From Bacteroidia bacterium (GTDB taxonomy: Bacteria > Bacteroidota > Bacteroidia > Flavobacteriales > Schleiferiaceae): a stretch of DNA of 34,783 nt. This document shows positions 8,471 to 16,390 of the stretch, one piece after another. Made by a program: the position numbers and the translations under genes. Within the stretch, counting starts at the first letter, position 1. Every line of letters starts with the position of its first letter. Location of the stretch: assembly GCA_030427785.1 (NCBI GenBank), contig JAUICR010000007.1, positions 1 through 34,783 of the forward strand, given 5' to 3'. The notes below the pieces were generated by a model. It was not told where the DNA came from, searched no databases, and saw nothing but the letters and a program-made list of their open reading frames with translations.

Positions 8471-8794
8471 ATGAAAAGAAAAATCAAAATACCTCCCATT
8501 GTAAAGCCTTTTGAGCACAAGGAAAAGCTTATATTAAGGGACTACTTGGCTATGCAGCGCACCACGCTTGCTAACGAGCGCACCTTATTTTCGTACATAC
8601 GTACCAGCCTGTATCTGGTAATTGGTGGTATAGGGCTTTTAAAACTTGAAGACTTCCAAAGCCTTCGCTGGCTTGGTTATGTTGCCCTGGGTATTAGCGC
8701 CTTGATGATTATTTACGGCCTTGTTCGCTATCTAGTGCTTAAGCGTACACTTACTAAGTTTTATCGCGACTTAGGTATGCCAGAGGAGGTGTAA
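8471..8794 (+). CDS. DUF202 (YidH-like) small membrane protein
   Basis: This 107-residue protein contains the DUF202 signature RDYLAMQRTTLANERTLFSY with RTSL, directly before a first membrane helix (LYLVIGGIGLL, about 48-60). A second helix is at about 69-92 (GYVALGISALMIIYGLVRYL). A basic N-terminus and a short cytosolic tail complete it. The molecular role of the family is unknown. It is a single gene with no obvious partner, and the 123 bases upstream contain nothing I can name. Confidence 0.85.
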   Translation: MKRKIKIPPIVKPFEHKEKLILRDYLAMQRTTLANERTLFSYIRTSLYLVIGGIGLLKLEDFQSLRWLGYVALGISALMIIYGLVRYLVLKRTLTKFYRDLGMPEEV

Positions 8795-8874
8795 CCAGCC
8801 TACCAAAGGAAAAAGAATTCCAAAAAATTGACTGAAGATATCCAAAGGCATAGGTGCTTGGCTAAGTAAAGCTT

Positions 8875-8892
8875 ATGGCTCAAACGAGCCAA
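8875..8892. terminator. Short hairpin between convergent genes, weak terminator candidate
   Basis: ATGGCTC and GAGCCAA form a stem of about 6 bp with loop AAAC, between the convergent DUF202 and DUF3703 genes. Neither side has a proper T-run, so termination here is uncertain. Confidence 0.3.
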
Positions 8893-8893
8893 T

Positions 8894-9268
8894 TTAGTGT
8901 TCTATACCTGCCTTAGTAAAAAGCTCCTTAATATCTGGGGTAATAGGTAAGGAGCGTAAGGGAGGGACGTTAGCACCACCAGTGTTTCCAAGGGGTATTT
9001 TTCCAACAAAAGATTTTACACCACCCACCAAAAGCCGCGGTATTTGACCCAGAATTTCCTTAGGGCTTTTGATCTTAAATCCAAATTGCAACATTTTCCA
9101 ATGCGCATAACTATGGTGCCAGGGCGATGCCTGACCAATTACATGAGCTCGTTCTAAATGTTGCCAAGCCAATTGTAGTTGTCCAGAGTGTAGTTGGGTT
9201 TGATAGTCGTCCAATTCCTTTTGGTAGAATGGCTTTAAGTACGGATGAATGGTAAAATGAAATTTCAC
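8894..9268 (-). CDS. DUF3703 protein
   Basis: This 124-residue protein has the family blocks of DUF3703: an N-terminal helix PFYQKELDDYQTQLHSG, then AWQHLERAHVIGQ, HSYAHWKML, and the conserved C-terminal segment GNTGGANVPP followed by ITPDIKELF. The repeated His residues in the central helices are typical of the family. Function is unknown. It is convergent with the DUF202 gene, and its start is 88 bases from the divergent lipoprotein gene. Confidence 0.88.
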   Translation of the reverse strand: MKFHFTIHPYLKPFYQKELDDYQTQLHSGQLQLAWQHLERAHVIGQASPWHHSYAHWKMLQFGFKIKSPKEILGQIPRLLVGGVKSFVGKIPLGNTGGANVPPLRSLPITPDIKELFTKAGIEH

Positions 9269-9312
9269 GGCAGATTATTTAAGGGATAAAATTAAATTTT
9301 TCTACGGGCTTA

Positions 9313-9320
9313 TATTTTTG
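9313..9320 (+). promoter_or_regulatory. Possible -7 promoter box for the lipoprotein gene at 9357
   Basis: TATTTTTG matches TAnnTTTG and sits 36 bases before the chosen ATG at 9357. No clear -33 TTG is visible. If it is used, translation must start at 9357 and not at the in-frame ATG at 9318, which overlaps the box. Confidence 0.4.
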
Positions 9321-9356
9321 CAAGCCCTAAATTCACCGATTATTAAAACTACAACA

Positions 9357-10079
9357 ATGCGTAAATCAATACTTGTTATTTCTGGTCTTTTGTTTCTGTT
9401 TAGCTGCACCTCTAGTACTAAGCTTGTTAGCTCCTGGAAAAGTGATAGTGCGGGCACTAAGGATTTTAAAAAGCTGATGATAGTGGCTATGACCCCAAAT
9501 TTGCAAACAAGAGTAACCATAGAAGAAGCGGTAGTAAGACACCTAAAATCACAAGGTGTACATGCTACAATAGGCTATGATTTGTTTCCGATGGCAGGAA
9601 AAGCCAAGGAGTTGTTGGGAATGGCTAGAGATAGCGCTATGGTAGCCAGTATGAAAAATAATGTGCGCAAGAAAATAAAAGATAATGGTGTAGATGGGCT
9701 AATGATTATTAGTGCTTTTGATGTACAAAAAACTGAACAGTATCATGAAGATGCTAGTCTAACAGTGGTGGCGCCCGCTTATGGCTATTACCCAGGTTAT
9801 TATGGCGGAAATCCATATGCCTACACAGGTTCGTATTACGATTATTACGCTTACACGGCAGGTACGGTGCATTCTGAAGGTTATTACACCACATCTACCA
9901 CTTATTATATTCAAAGTAATTTGTTTGAGACAAATGATGACAAATTGATTTATGCGGTACAAAGTAAGACCGTAGATTATACCAACTTGAATAATGAGGC
10001 TGACCTGTTTGCAACCCTACTTGTAAAAGATATGGTGGAGAAACAGGTAATGATTACTACACCTCCTCCAGCAAAATAG
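9357..10079 (+). CDS. Lipoprotein of unknown function, tyrosine-rich segment
   Basis: This is a 240-residue predicted lipoprotein. MRKSILVISGLLFLFSC is a lipoprotein signal with Cys17 as the lipid site, which is why I start at 9357 and not 39 bases earlier. The mature N-terminus reads TSSTKLVSSWKSD, then a mixed alpha/beta part (about 35-120: KKLMIVAMTP, EEAVVRHLKSQGVHA) similar in style to small Bacteroidota DUF4136-like envelope lipoproteins. A Tyr/Gly/Thr-rich stretch follows (about 128-175, for example YYPGYYGG and YDYYAY). No catalytic motif is seen. It stands alone, followed by a possible terminator. Confidence 0.75.
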   Translation: MRKSILVISGLLFLFSCTSSTKLVSSWKSDSAGTKDFKKLMIVAMTPNLQTRVTIEEAVVRHLKSQGVHATIGYDLFPMAGKAKELLGMARDSAMVASMKNNVRKKIKDNGVDGLMIISAFDVQKTEQYHEDASLTVVAPAYGYYPGYYGGNPYAYTGSYYDYYAYTAGTVHSEGYYTTSTTYYIQSNLFETNDDKLIYAVQSKTVDYTNLNNEADLFATLLVKDMVEKQVMITTPPPAK

Positions 10080-10098
10080 GAGTTACCCGGTTTTTTTT
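10062..10098 (+). terminator. Possible terminator overlapping the lipoprotein stop codon
   Basis: CTCCT (10063-10067) pairs with AGGAG (10078-10082) across a loop containing the stop codon. TTACCCGG and an 8-base T-run follow. The stem is short, so confidence is limited. Confidence 0.35.
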
Positions 10099-10218
10099 GA
10101 ATCTATTTAAGGATTTAAATAAAGACCAAAATGTCGGAATTTGACTAAAGCTAGTTTGTTTTAACTTTAGGTAGTTGTTTTTGAGCAACGCATTACCAAT
10201 CGTAACACCTAATTAATT

Positions 10219-11889
10219 ATGAAAAAGCTAGCACTTTTTTGCTTATGCTCGGCTATAAGCATTTCAACCTTTGCCCAAGATTTATCAATTACTTCAACCA
10301 ACTCCATTGAGTTGACCAAGACCTCAAGAAACGGAAGGTATGGTGGAACCTTTATAATGGGAGACGAAGTCAAGGTTCTTTACGTGTCTGGAACCAATGA
10401 TGATGGTGCACAAATAGAACAATATGACCTTAAACTTTCTGGCGGGGACGCAAGCGTAGCTGAGAAATTTATTTCTAGTGATGAGGCTGAGAAATCCTTT
10501 CCATGGTATATGCCACAATCAAAAGTTGACAATCTAACATCAACCAACGGAAAATGGCTATATGCAGGTGCTGCTTTTGGTAGTGGTATGAAATTATCCA
10601 GGGGGCATATCCAAAAAAATTATACGCTTGGAGTGTACACCGGAATGCAGTTTGTGAAGGAGGAGAACATCAAACCAAAAGCGGGCGATATTTGGCGAAT
10701 CATTCCTGGAGGTTTTAAAAGCTTAAGTGATATAGACGCTCTAGCCACTTCAAACGGATTTTATCGAGACCTTCAGAAGTATGGCAACCCCTTGCTGATG
10801 CCAGCCAACTCTACCCTTTTGGCGGCTGGAGTGATTACTGAAAAAATTAGCCTTAAGAAAGATCAGAAATATGCCTCTAATCGAGTAGCGGTATTGACGA
10901 TGAATGGAATGGATTTCGAAGACATGAAATACGAAACGTATATCCTGCCTTATACCGCTTTGACTATAAGTTCAGGGCTGGGACAGGACGGTCACCTTTG
11001 TTCGCTTTTTGGGCCTTTGAATGGACCAACTAATTTGGCGTCATTAAAACCACTTTACTGGAAGCATAATAAAAATCACTTTACGCTTATTCGCTTTGAT
11101 GATGAACGAAAGTTGGTGGACTCAGTTTCTTTTCAGAGCAAATTGATGTGGGGTGATTATAGTATAATAAATGGTCAAAAGTCCACTTTTATCCTAGCCA
11201 AAGGCGATGCCAAGTTTGACGGATGGTACAGGGGTTTGGTATACAAAAAGTTAACAGGTATGCAGGTGGTAAAAGTAACTGATGGAAAGGTGAAGTATGC
11301 CAAACTATTTACCAAAGAGGAGTTGGAGGAAAAGATGGTTGGCCCTAAAGGGCAGAAAGTAAAATTTGACATGTTTCTTCATCATAATTATTTCAGAGAA
11401 GTAATGGACTTACCAAATGGCGATGCTTTGGTATACGGTTATTCACCCATGCAATCGTATGCTTTGCAGCTCTCGCCTACAGGTGATTTAAAGGCGTTCT
11501 ATTATATTCCGTTATATGGGAAGAAGGATGTAACTGGAATCGTAAATTATCAGTACGTGTTTAAAGGCGATGATTTGATTTTAGTGATCAATCAAATGCC
11601 TGCTGAGTTTACCACCGTTGCACAAGTTAGTACTAGTACTTCAAAAGGCTATTATTCCTCAAGTACCACTACAACTGTGACAAAGCTAAACGAAGTTTAC
11701 CTGCAAAGCATAGTGGTGCGAATAAATACGCAAGAAGGAACTATGAGCAATGCTTTGGAGCTAACGGGTAAGGATTTTTACCCAATGGGTAGTTTCCCTG
11801 CAATGTTTACTGAAAATTCGGTATACTTTACGGGACGAGAAAAAGGCCCAAAAGGAAAGGTGATTCATACCGTACGAATAGATTTCTAA
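10219..11889 (+). CDS. Exported protein of unknown function
   Basis: This 556-residue protein has a standard signal peptide, MKKLALFCLCSAISISTFAQ. The mature part is rich in short beta-strands with repeating patterns of a hydrophobic strand plus Asp/Gly turn, compatible with a beta-propeller or other all-beta fold. I see no recognisable enzyme motif, sorting domain or transmembrane segment. A Ser/Thr-rich low-complexity loop (STSTSKGYYSSSTTTT, about residues 473-490) interrupts the C-terminal part. It is probably periplasmic or surface-associated. It is flanked by about 140 and 160 bases of intergenic DNA, so it is monocistronic. I do not recognise the family. Confidence 0.7.
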   Translation: MKKLALFCLCSAISISTFAQDLSITSTNSIELTKTSRNGRYGGTFIMGDEVKVLYVSGTNDDGAQIEQYDLKLSGGDASVAEKFISSDEAEKSFPWYMPQSKVDNLTSTNGKWLYAGAAFGSGMKLSRGHIQKNYTLGVYTGMQFVKEENIKPKAGDIWRIIPGGFKSLSDIDALATSNGFYRDLQKYGNPLLMPANSTLLAAGVITEKISLKKDQKYASNRVAVLTMNGMDFEDMKYETYILPYTALTISSGLGQDGHLCSLFGPLNGPTNLASLKPLYWKHNKNHFTLIRFDDERKLVDSVSFQSKLMWGDYSIINGQKSTFILAKGDAKFDGWYRGLVYKKLTGMQVVKVTDGKVKYAKLFTKEELEEKMVGPKGQKVKFDMFLHHNYFREVMDLPNGDALVYGYSPMQSYALQLSPTGDLKAFYYIPLYGKKDVTGIVNYQYVFKGDDLILVINQMPAEFTTVAQVSTSTSKGYYSSSTTTTVTKLNEVYLQSIVVRINTQEGTMSNALELTGKDFYPMGSFPAMFTENSVYFTGREKGPKGKVIHTVRIDF

Positions 11890-12050
11890 GCGATGGCTCG
11901 GATATAAAAAGCAAGGTATCAGCTTTACAAAAGAAAAAGAGATGCAAACTAGCTAAGTAATGGCGATAGCTAATTTGTCGAAATATTGCAAAAGAGACAG
12001 TTCACTTTTGTAGGCAAATTTTTGTGATTGTTTAAAATCAACCATTACCT

Positions 12051-12494
12051 ATGAATCTATCCAGTGTTTTCACTAAAACGATCTTGGCCACTTTGTGTCT
12101 CTTTTTGCTTTCAGGTTGTTGCAGGTATATCAACTGCGACTGCGCTCCAGGGCCTACCGTGGGGGTGTATTACGAAAGCGATAGTGTATCCTGCCCAGCA
12201 GATTTCGCCAGTTTAATTTCCGCAACCAGATACAATGAAAGTACAAATCAAATAGTGGCGGAAGCCGATTACCTTTATTTTCATAGCTGTAGTATTAGCT
12301 TCAGTTATGTTGCCGATAGTTATTGGGTGATTACTTCTGATTCACTTGGTATAAACGACACTTTAAGAATAAAGGAGGCCAGCTTTTTTCAATCAAAAGA
12401 TAATTGTTGCCATTGTGGCCCTCAGTTTAGCAATGTAGAGTTAGATGTAAATGGGCAAGTTTCTTCGGGGAATACCATAGTTCGAAAATTTTAG
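12051..12494 (+). CDS. Small cysteine-rich lipoprotein, function unknown
   Basis: This 147-residue protein has a signal peptide and the lipobox LLSGC, with Cys23 as the lipid site. Directly after it come Cys24, Cys29 and Cys31 (CCRYINCDC), and a second cluster CCHC lies near residue 120. The cysteine and histidine spacing could hold a metal or form disulfides. I know of no family with this pattern. The rest is predicted beta-rich. It is a single gene followed by a terminator-like hairpin at 12526-12558. Confidence 0.65.
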   Translation: MNLSSVFTKTILATLCLFLLSGCCRYINCDCAPGPTVGVYYESDSVSCPADFASLISATRYNESTNQIVAEADYLYFHSCSISFSYVADSYWVITSDSLGINDTLRIKEASFFQSKDNCCHCGPQFSNVELDVNGQVSSGNTIVRKF

Positions 12495-12867
12495 GTAAAC
12501 ACGCGTAAGGATAGGGTATATTGTAGGTAAATGGTTAGCACCATGGTGGCCCTTTACCCCTATTTTTTATTCGATAGATAAAAAAGAACCACTTTGCCAT
12601 ATTGGTATGCATTTTGAAGGTAGTAGCGCATTTAAGAGTTAGTTATTATGATACCCAAGAATCATATTTTTTTCAAAAAAGCCAAAGTCATCTTTCCGAC
12701 TTTCTAAGCACCAGCGAGTGTGCTTCTATACATCCCGTTTACTTTATTATTTATACAGACCGTATCAGTATACAGCTGTAAAATACTCGCTACATAAAGT
12801 TTTAGCCCTTCCGCGGTAATCGGGATTTAGGTTTTATCATTTTAAATAATTTTTTAAACGTATTGTC
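12495..12867. other. Intergenic stretch of 373 bases
   Basis: Apart from the terminator-like hairpin at its start, I find no gene, tRNA or clear TAnnTTTG box here. A 10-bp palindrome, TACAGCTGTA, lies at 12771-12780 within an AT-rich stretch about 90 bases before the small basic ORF. It could be an operator, but nothing else supports that. Confidence 0.4.
12526..12569 (+). terminator. Terminator-like hairpin after the Cys-rich lipoprotein
   Basis: GGTAAA at 12526-12531 pairs with TTTACC at 12553-12558. Inside the loop a self-complementary CACCATGGTG extends the structure. A T-rich run (TATTTTTTAT) follows. Confidence 0.5.
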
Positions 12868-12987
12868 ATGGCAAGAGGAAAGAACCTTAAAACCCCAAAA
12901 AAGGATTTGAAACAGTTAAAACAAGAAAAGATCCTTAAAAAAATAGAAGAGAAACAAGCAAAGAAGCGAAAAATGAGAGTGGCATAG
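12868..12987 (+). CDS. 39-residue highly basic small protein
   Basis: The open frame from ATG 12868 to TAG 12985-12987 encodes 39 residues, of which about 17 are Lys or Arg. Segments are MARGKNLKTPKKDL, KQLKQEKILKKIEEKQ and AKKRKMRVA. The middle is amphipathic with a helical Leu/Ile spacing, so a basic helix that binds nucleic acid or the ribosome is plausible. It has its own terminator 31 bases after the stop, which supports a real transcript. I recognise no family; it does not match the small ribosomal protein Thx. Coding potential needs homologues to confirm. Confidence 0.6.
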   Translation: MARGKNLKTPKKDLKQLKQEKILKKIEEKQAKKRKMRVA

Positions 12988-13017
12988 TGAACCCTTGTTG
13001 GGGTTGGTTTGGTGGAG

Positions 13018-13048
13018 AGCCGGTGGAGAAATCTGCCGGCTTTTTTTT
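13018..13048 (+). terminator. Rho-independent terminator after the small basic gene
   Basis: AGCCGG at 13018-13023 pairs with CCGGCT at 13036-13041 around a 12-base loop, followed by a run of eight T. It works only in the plus direction, because the minus-strand side lacks a T-run. Confidence 0.75.
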
Positions 13049-13076
13049 GATAAATAGTGTAGACTAGCGCTCTAAC

Positions 13077-13943
13077 TTAGGTAAGGTTGGCAGATTTGAA
13101 GCTCAATCGCTTTAGCAGTTTACTCCACCCCCAAGCACCAGCAAACAATATACCCGCCACAGTTGCCATGGCTCCTGCAATACTTCCATCCAAAACTAAT
13201 GCTAGGTAATAACCACCGATAGCGGTTAATACACCGAGTAGTGCCGTTAGCCAAAGCATCTTTTTAAGACTATCAGTAAGTAGATATGCAGCAGCAGGAG
13301 GTGTGATAAGTAGAGCAACTACCAAAATAGCTCCTACCGATTCGAATGAAACGACCGTAGTAAGGCTTACCAGGCCCATAAAACCAAAGTGCCAAAAGGC
13401 TGTAGAAATGCCTAATGCCTGAGCATAATCAGCATTGAAAGTAGTAAGCACCAATCCTTTATAGCCACGCCATAGGGCTAGCAAAATCAAAACTATTACA
13501 GAGCCGCTAATCCACAGCGCACGAGGGCCTATCGAGTTTCCTCCTACAGTTAGGGTATCCAGCGGCACATAGGCTATTTCGCCATACAATACACACTCTT
13601 GGTCCAAGTCTATTTGGCCAGTATAGGCCGATATAAGGATGACTCCCAAAGCAAATAGCCACGTAAACGTAACTCCTATTGAGGCGTCTTCTTGAAGTTT
13701 GGCTTTCTTATGCAACAGCTCGATGATAACTGTAGTAAGCACCCCAATGATAGATGCGCCTATTAGCATAGGAAGGTTTCCTCTTGAGCCTGAAATGAGA
13801 AAGGCCAGAACGATACCTGGCAGCACGGCATGAGAAATGGCATCGCCAACCATTGCCATTTTTCGAAGGATTAAAAAGCAGCCAAGCAAGCCGCAGCTTA
13901 CGGCTATTACTGATGCTGTGAGTATAATGTAGAATGCTGCCAC
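13077..13943 (-). CDS. Metal ABC transporter permease (ZnuB/TroD/MntB family)
   Basis: This is a 288-residue integral membrane permease of the ABC-3 family that imports Zn, Mn or Fe. It has about eight to nine hydrophobic segments. Family blocks include GCFLILRKMAMVGDAISHAVLPG (positions 20-42), ASIGVTFTWLFALGVIL and SFESVGAILVVALLITPPAAAYLL (about 202-225). It is the last gene of the leftward metal-import operon, separated from the previous permease by 319 bases that contain repeats, so it is probably not translationally coupled. With the fusion permease it could form a heterodimeric channel. The metal cannot be read from sequence. Confidence 0.93.
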   Translation of the reverse strand: MAAFYIILTASVIAVSCGLLGCFLILRKMAMVGDAISHAVLPGIVLAFLISGSRGNLPMLIGASIIGVLTTVIIELLHKKAKLQEDASIGVTFTWLFALGVILISAYTGQIDLDQECVLYGEIAYVPLDTLTVGGNSIGPRALWISGSVIVLILLALWRGYKGLVLTTFNADYAQALGISTAFWHFGFMGLVSLTTVVSFESVGAILVVALLITPPAAAYLLTDSLKKMLWLTALLGVLTAIGGYYLALVLDGSIAGAMATVAGILFAGAWGWSKLLKRLSFKSANLT

Positions 13944-14262
13944 GCTGTCTTTTCTGTTTTATTTTTTATTACCCTACCTTTTTTCTTGATAAAAAAGTAG
14001 GCAAAAAATCAAGGCTTCTTATAACCTTCTAAAATGCTACGGCTCTCTTACCCTTCGAAGCCCCAGCCGTTTCGCTCAGCTGCACTTCGGCACTTCTCTG
14101 GGGTAAGCTTTACTAGCTTTTCTACGAAGTTTCTAAAAGGCCGGTCCTAAATTGCTAAGCAATTTTAGGTTGGGTTAATTCTCCTTTTCATTTGTCTGGA
14201 TCGGTTTTCAATTTTTTAGCTTCCCTACTCCCTACTCCCTACTCCCTACTCCCTACTCCCTA
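13944..14262. other. Intergenic stretch between the two permeases, filled with repeats
   Basis: This 319-base gap holds one copy of a dispersed intergenic repeat (13978-14146), an imperfect hairpin (CCTAAATTGCT / AAGCAATTTTAGG, 14146-14170) and most of a heptamer tandem repeat (14223-14264). There is no coding frame I trust and no clear promoter for the distal permease. Confidence 0.6.
13978..14146. repeat. Dispersed intergenic repeat, copy 1
   Basis: About 169 bases share ordered blocks with 16391-16565: TTGATAAAAAAG followed by CAAAAAATCAAGGCT, then CGAAGCCCCAGCC and TTTCGCT, then TTTTCTACGAAGTTTC and TAAAAGGCCGGTC at the right end. Both copies have the same orientation and both lie in gaps of the metal operon. 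CCCCAG (14061-14066) and CTGGGG (14098-14103) form an internal stem. I recall similar blocks as common intergenic repeats in flavobacterial genomes. There is no transposase. Confidence 0.7.
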
Positions 14263-14264
14263 CT
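14223..14264. repeat. Six tandem copies of CCCTACT
   Basis: Six exact, uninterrupted copies of the 7-mer CCCTACT end inside the stop codon of the fusion permease (CTA at 14263-14265, TAG on the minus strand). On the transcribed RNA the repeat reads AGTAGGG, giving regular GGG tracts spaced by four bases, compatible with a G-quadruplex. Confidence 0.95.
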
Positions 14265-15552
14265 ATTTATACGGAATCGGACTTTCATGTGGGTCCTTAT
14301 CAGGGTAACCCAATTCACGAATTAGTTCTTCTTCTATTTCGGGGCTAATAATATGTTCAATAGTTTCGGCATTTGGGTGAATATGATCGGCCTTGAGGCG
14401 CATACGCTGGGTGAGATACATTTCCCAAAGGCGGTGCAAACGCACCACACGCATAGCTTCTGTGCGGCCTACTTCAGTTAGTTTAAAACCATCATTTTGG
14501 CTAAGTATTAAGAACCGTTTTGACAATAAACGCAAGCCCTTTTTTAGTTCAGCTTCTCCAAATTCTCGAATCCCTTGTAGATCTTCTAAGCTAATGATGG
14601 AGCTAAGGTTTTTACGCCTTTCGCTCAAGTGATAAGCCGCTTTTAAAATGTTTTCCGTCAAAATCTTTTCTCGGTTTTGACGCTGCCTTTTTAGTTTTGA
14701 CCATAGCCCGCGCTTGGGTGCCCACACCAATGAAATAATAGCAATGGCCGATAGGCTCATCACTATCCATGGGCCTGTGGGCATGTTAGGAGCAGTAAAG
14801 CTAATATAAGACCCAACTAGGCCCGAAAACATTCCTGCAAAACCTGCAATAAGCAGTAATGTCACCAAGTTCTCTGTCCATGAGCGAGCAGCTGCAGCAG
14901 GTGTAATAATCAAGGCTGCCATCAACACTACCCCTACTGCTTGTATACCGGTAGCAATGGCCAGTACTGTAATAGAGGATAAAACAAACTCTAAGCTACG
15001 AACAGGCAGGCCGGATATTTTTGCAAATTCAGCATTGAAGCTTAAAAGTTTGAATTCTTTAAACAGCAGTGATACTACAATTAACAGAAAAGCGGCTACA
15101 ATAGAATAAGCCTTAAGATCAGCAGTAGTCATGGAGGCAGCTTTGCCAAATAAAAACTGATCGAGCCCAGCCTGATTGCCCGCGCCCGAGTGCTGAATAT
15201 GGGTTAAAAGCAGTATACCAACACCAAAAAATACGCTAAGAACAAGGCCTATGGAGGTATCTGCCTTTAGCTTAGAATGTTTGGTAATGGCTTCAATAAG
15301 TAGAATCGCTACCCATCCGGCCAGCAAGGCGCCAAACATTAAGTAATAAGGGTTTTTACTTTGGGTGACCATAAAGGCTATGGCAATACCGGGGAGAATA
15401 GCGTGGGCTATAGCATCGCCAATAAGTGAGCGCTTGCGCAAAAAAGCAAAACTACCCACCATGGCGGCACTCATGCCTATAAACATGGTACCGAGTGTAA
15501 CTACCCTCACATTGGGGTTGCTAAAGCTTAAAAATTCAAGAAGCTCTTTCAT
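14263..15552 (-). CDS. Metal ABC permease fused to a DtxR-type repressor domain (YtgCR-like)
   Basis: This 429-residue two-part protein has an ABC-3 metal permease at residues 1-280 (RKRSLIGDAIAHAILPG, GVVLMAALIITPAAAARSW; about eight helices). After a basic linker (KLKRQRQNREK), a DtxR/MntR-like winged helix and dimerisation domain spans about 298-429. It retains AYHLSERR, FKLTEVGRTEAMRVVRLHRLWE, the metal-ligand pattern ETIEH and DPHESPIP, and it lacks the C-terminal SH3-like domain. Chlamydia YtgCR has the same layout and is cleaved to release the repressor; cleavage here is inference. The frame is open to 15588, but I start at 15552 because an AAGGA precedes that ATG and the overlap with the ATPase gene falls to 17 bases. 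Confidence 0.92.
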   Translation of the reverse strand: MKELLEFLSFSNPNVRVVTLGTMFIGMSAAMVGSFAFLRKRSLIGDAIAHAILPGIAIAFMVTQSKNPYYLMFGALLAGWVAILLIEAITKHSKLKADTSIGLVLSVFFGVGILLLTHIQHSGAGNQAGLDQFLFGKAASMTTADLKAYSIVAAFLLIVVSLLFKEFKLLSFNAEFAKISGLPVRSLEFVLSSITVLAIATGIQAVGVVLMAALIITPAAAARSWTENLVTLLLIAGFAGMFSGLVGSYISFTAPNMPTGPWIVMSLSAIAIISLVWAPKRGLWSKLKRQRQNREKILTENILKAAYHLSERRKNLSSIISLEDLQGIREFGEAELKKGLRLLSKRFLILSQNDGFKLTEVGRTEAMRVVRLHRLWEMYLTQRMRLKADHIHPNAETIEHIISPEIEEELIRELGYPDKDPHESPIPYK

Positions 15553-16366
15553 CACCTGGTCCTTCTTTTTCTTTAAACTCGCTTTCACGCATAGGAAAAT
15601 CTTGCTTTGCCATCAAATCTCCAATACGAGAAAGAACCGTAAGTCTGCCTCCGTAAGCCTCCTGAAGGAGCTCGGTAGAAAACACCTCTTGCTTGGGACC
15701 TGACGCCACCAAGCGCGTGTTCAAGAGTACTATCCAATCAAAATATTCGTAGGCCGTTTGTAAATCGTGATGCACAATAACCACTGTTTTTCCTTCCTTT
15801 TTCATTTCCGAAAGTAGGTTAAGAATAGATTCTTCAGTAGCTGCATCTACCCCTACAAAGGGTTCGTCCATTAGGTATAAATCGGCCTGCTGCGCCAATG
15901 ATCGAGCAATGAAAACCCGTTGTTGCTGTCCTCCCGATAGCTGAGATATTTGTCTATTGGCAAAGGGTAGCATGTTTACTTTTTCAAGTGATTCGGTGGC
16001 TATATCACGATCTTTTTTGCTAAGCCTCTTAAAAATATTGCTCTTGCGATAGCGGCCCATCAGCACTACGTCCATCACATTGGCTGGAAAATCCCAATCT
16101 ACAGTTTCGCGCTGGGGCACATAGCTTACTTTTTCGCGAACTTCGTCAAGCTTTTTCCCAAACAGATTTACATATCCGCTGTCGGGTTTCATAAGGCCCA
16201 TCATATTTCGCAGCAACGTAGTTTTTCCTGAGCCATTAGGACCTACAATACCAATTAGCTGACCTTGAGGTAAACTAAAGTCAATATCCCACAATACCGG
16301 CTTGCGGTTGTAACTAGCTGTAAGGTTGTGTACCTCTATTGCAGTTTTTTCAGGTCTGATGTCCAT
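15536..16366 (-). CDS. Metal ABC transporter ATP-binding protein (ZnuC/TroB/MntB-type)
   Basis: This is a 276-residue ATPase. Walker A GPNGSGKTT is at 42-50, the Q-loop region VPQRETVDWDFP at 83-94 is typical of the Mn/Zn subgroup, the signature LSGGQQQR is at 143-150, and Walker B LYLMDEP is at 163-169, followed by the H-loop VIVHHDL. It energises the two permeases at the cytosolic face. Its end overlaps the start of the permease fusion by 17 bases, indicating coupling. Its 5' side is separated from the binding-protein gene by 400 bases of repeats. Confidence 0.95.
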   Translation of the reverse strand: MDIRPEKTAIEVHNLTASYNRKPVLWDIDFSLPQGQLIGIVGPNGSGKTTLLRNMMGLMKPDSGYVNLFGKKLDEVREKVSYVPQRETVDWDFPANVMDVVLMGRYRKSNIFKRLSKKDRDIATESLEKVNMLPFANRQISQLSGGQQQRVFIARSLAQQADLYLMDEPFVGVDAATEESILNLLSEMKKEGKTVVIVHHDLQTAYEYFDWIVLLNTRLVASGPKQEVFSTELLQEAYGGRLTVLSRIGDLMAKQDFPMRESEFKEKEGPGDERAS

Positions 16367-16390
16367 GTTTCTTTTATGTTTTGATGTTCG

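Noticed and set aside
14223-14264. CRISPR-like array
   Set aside because: The repeats are 7 bases long, contiguous and without spacers, so this is a simple tandem repeat.
14393-15703. Open frames on the plus strand opposite the permease and ATPase genes
   Set aside because: They are antisense to well-supported genes, have no family motifs, and their composition follows the opposite strand.
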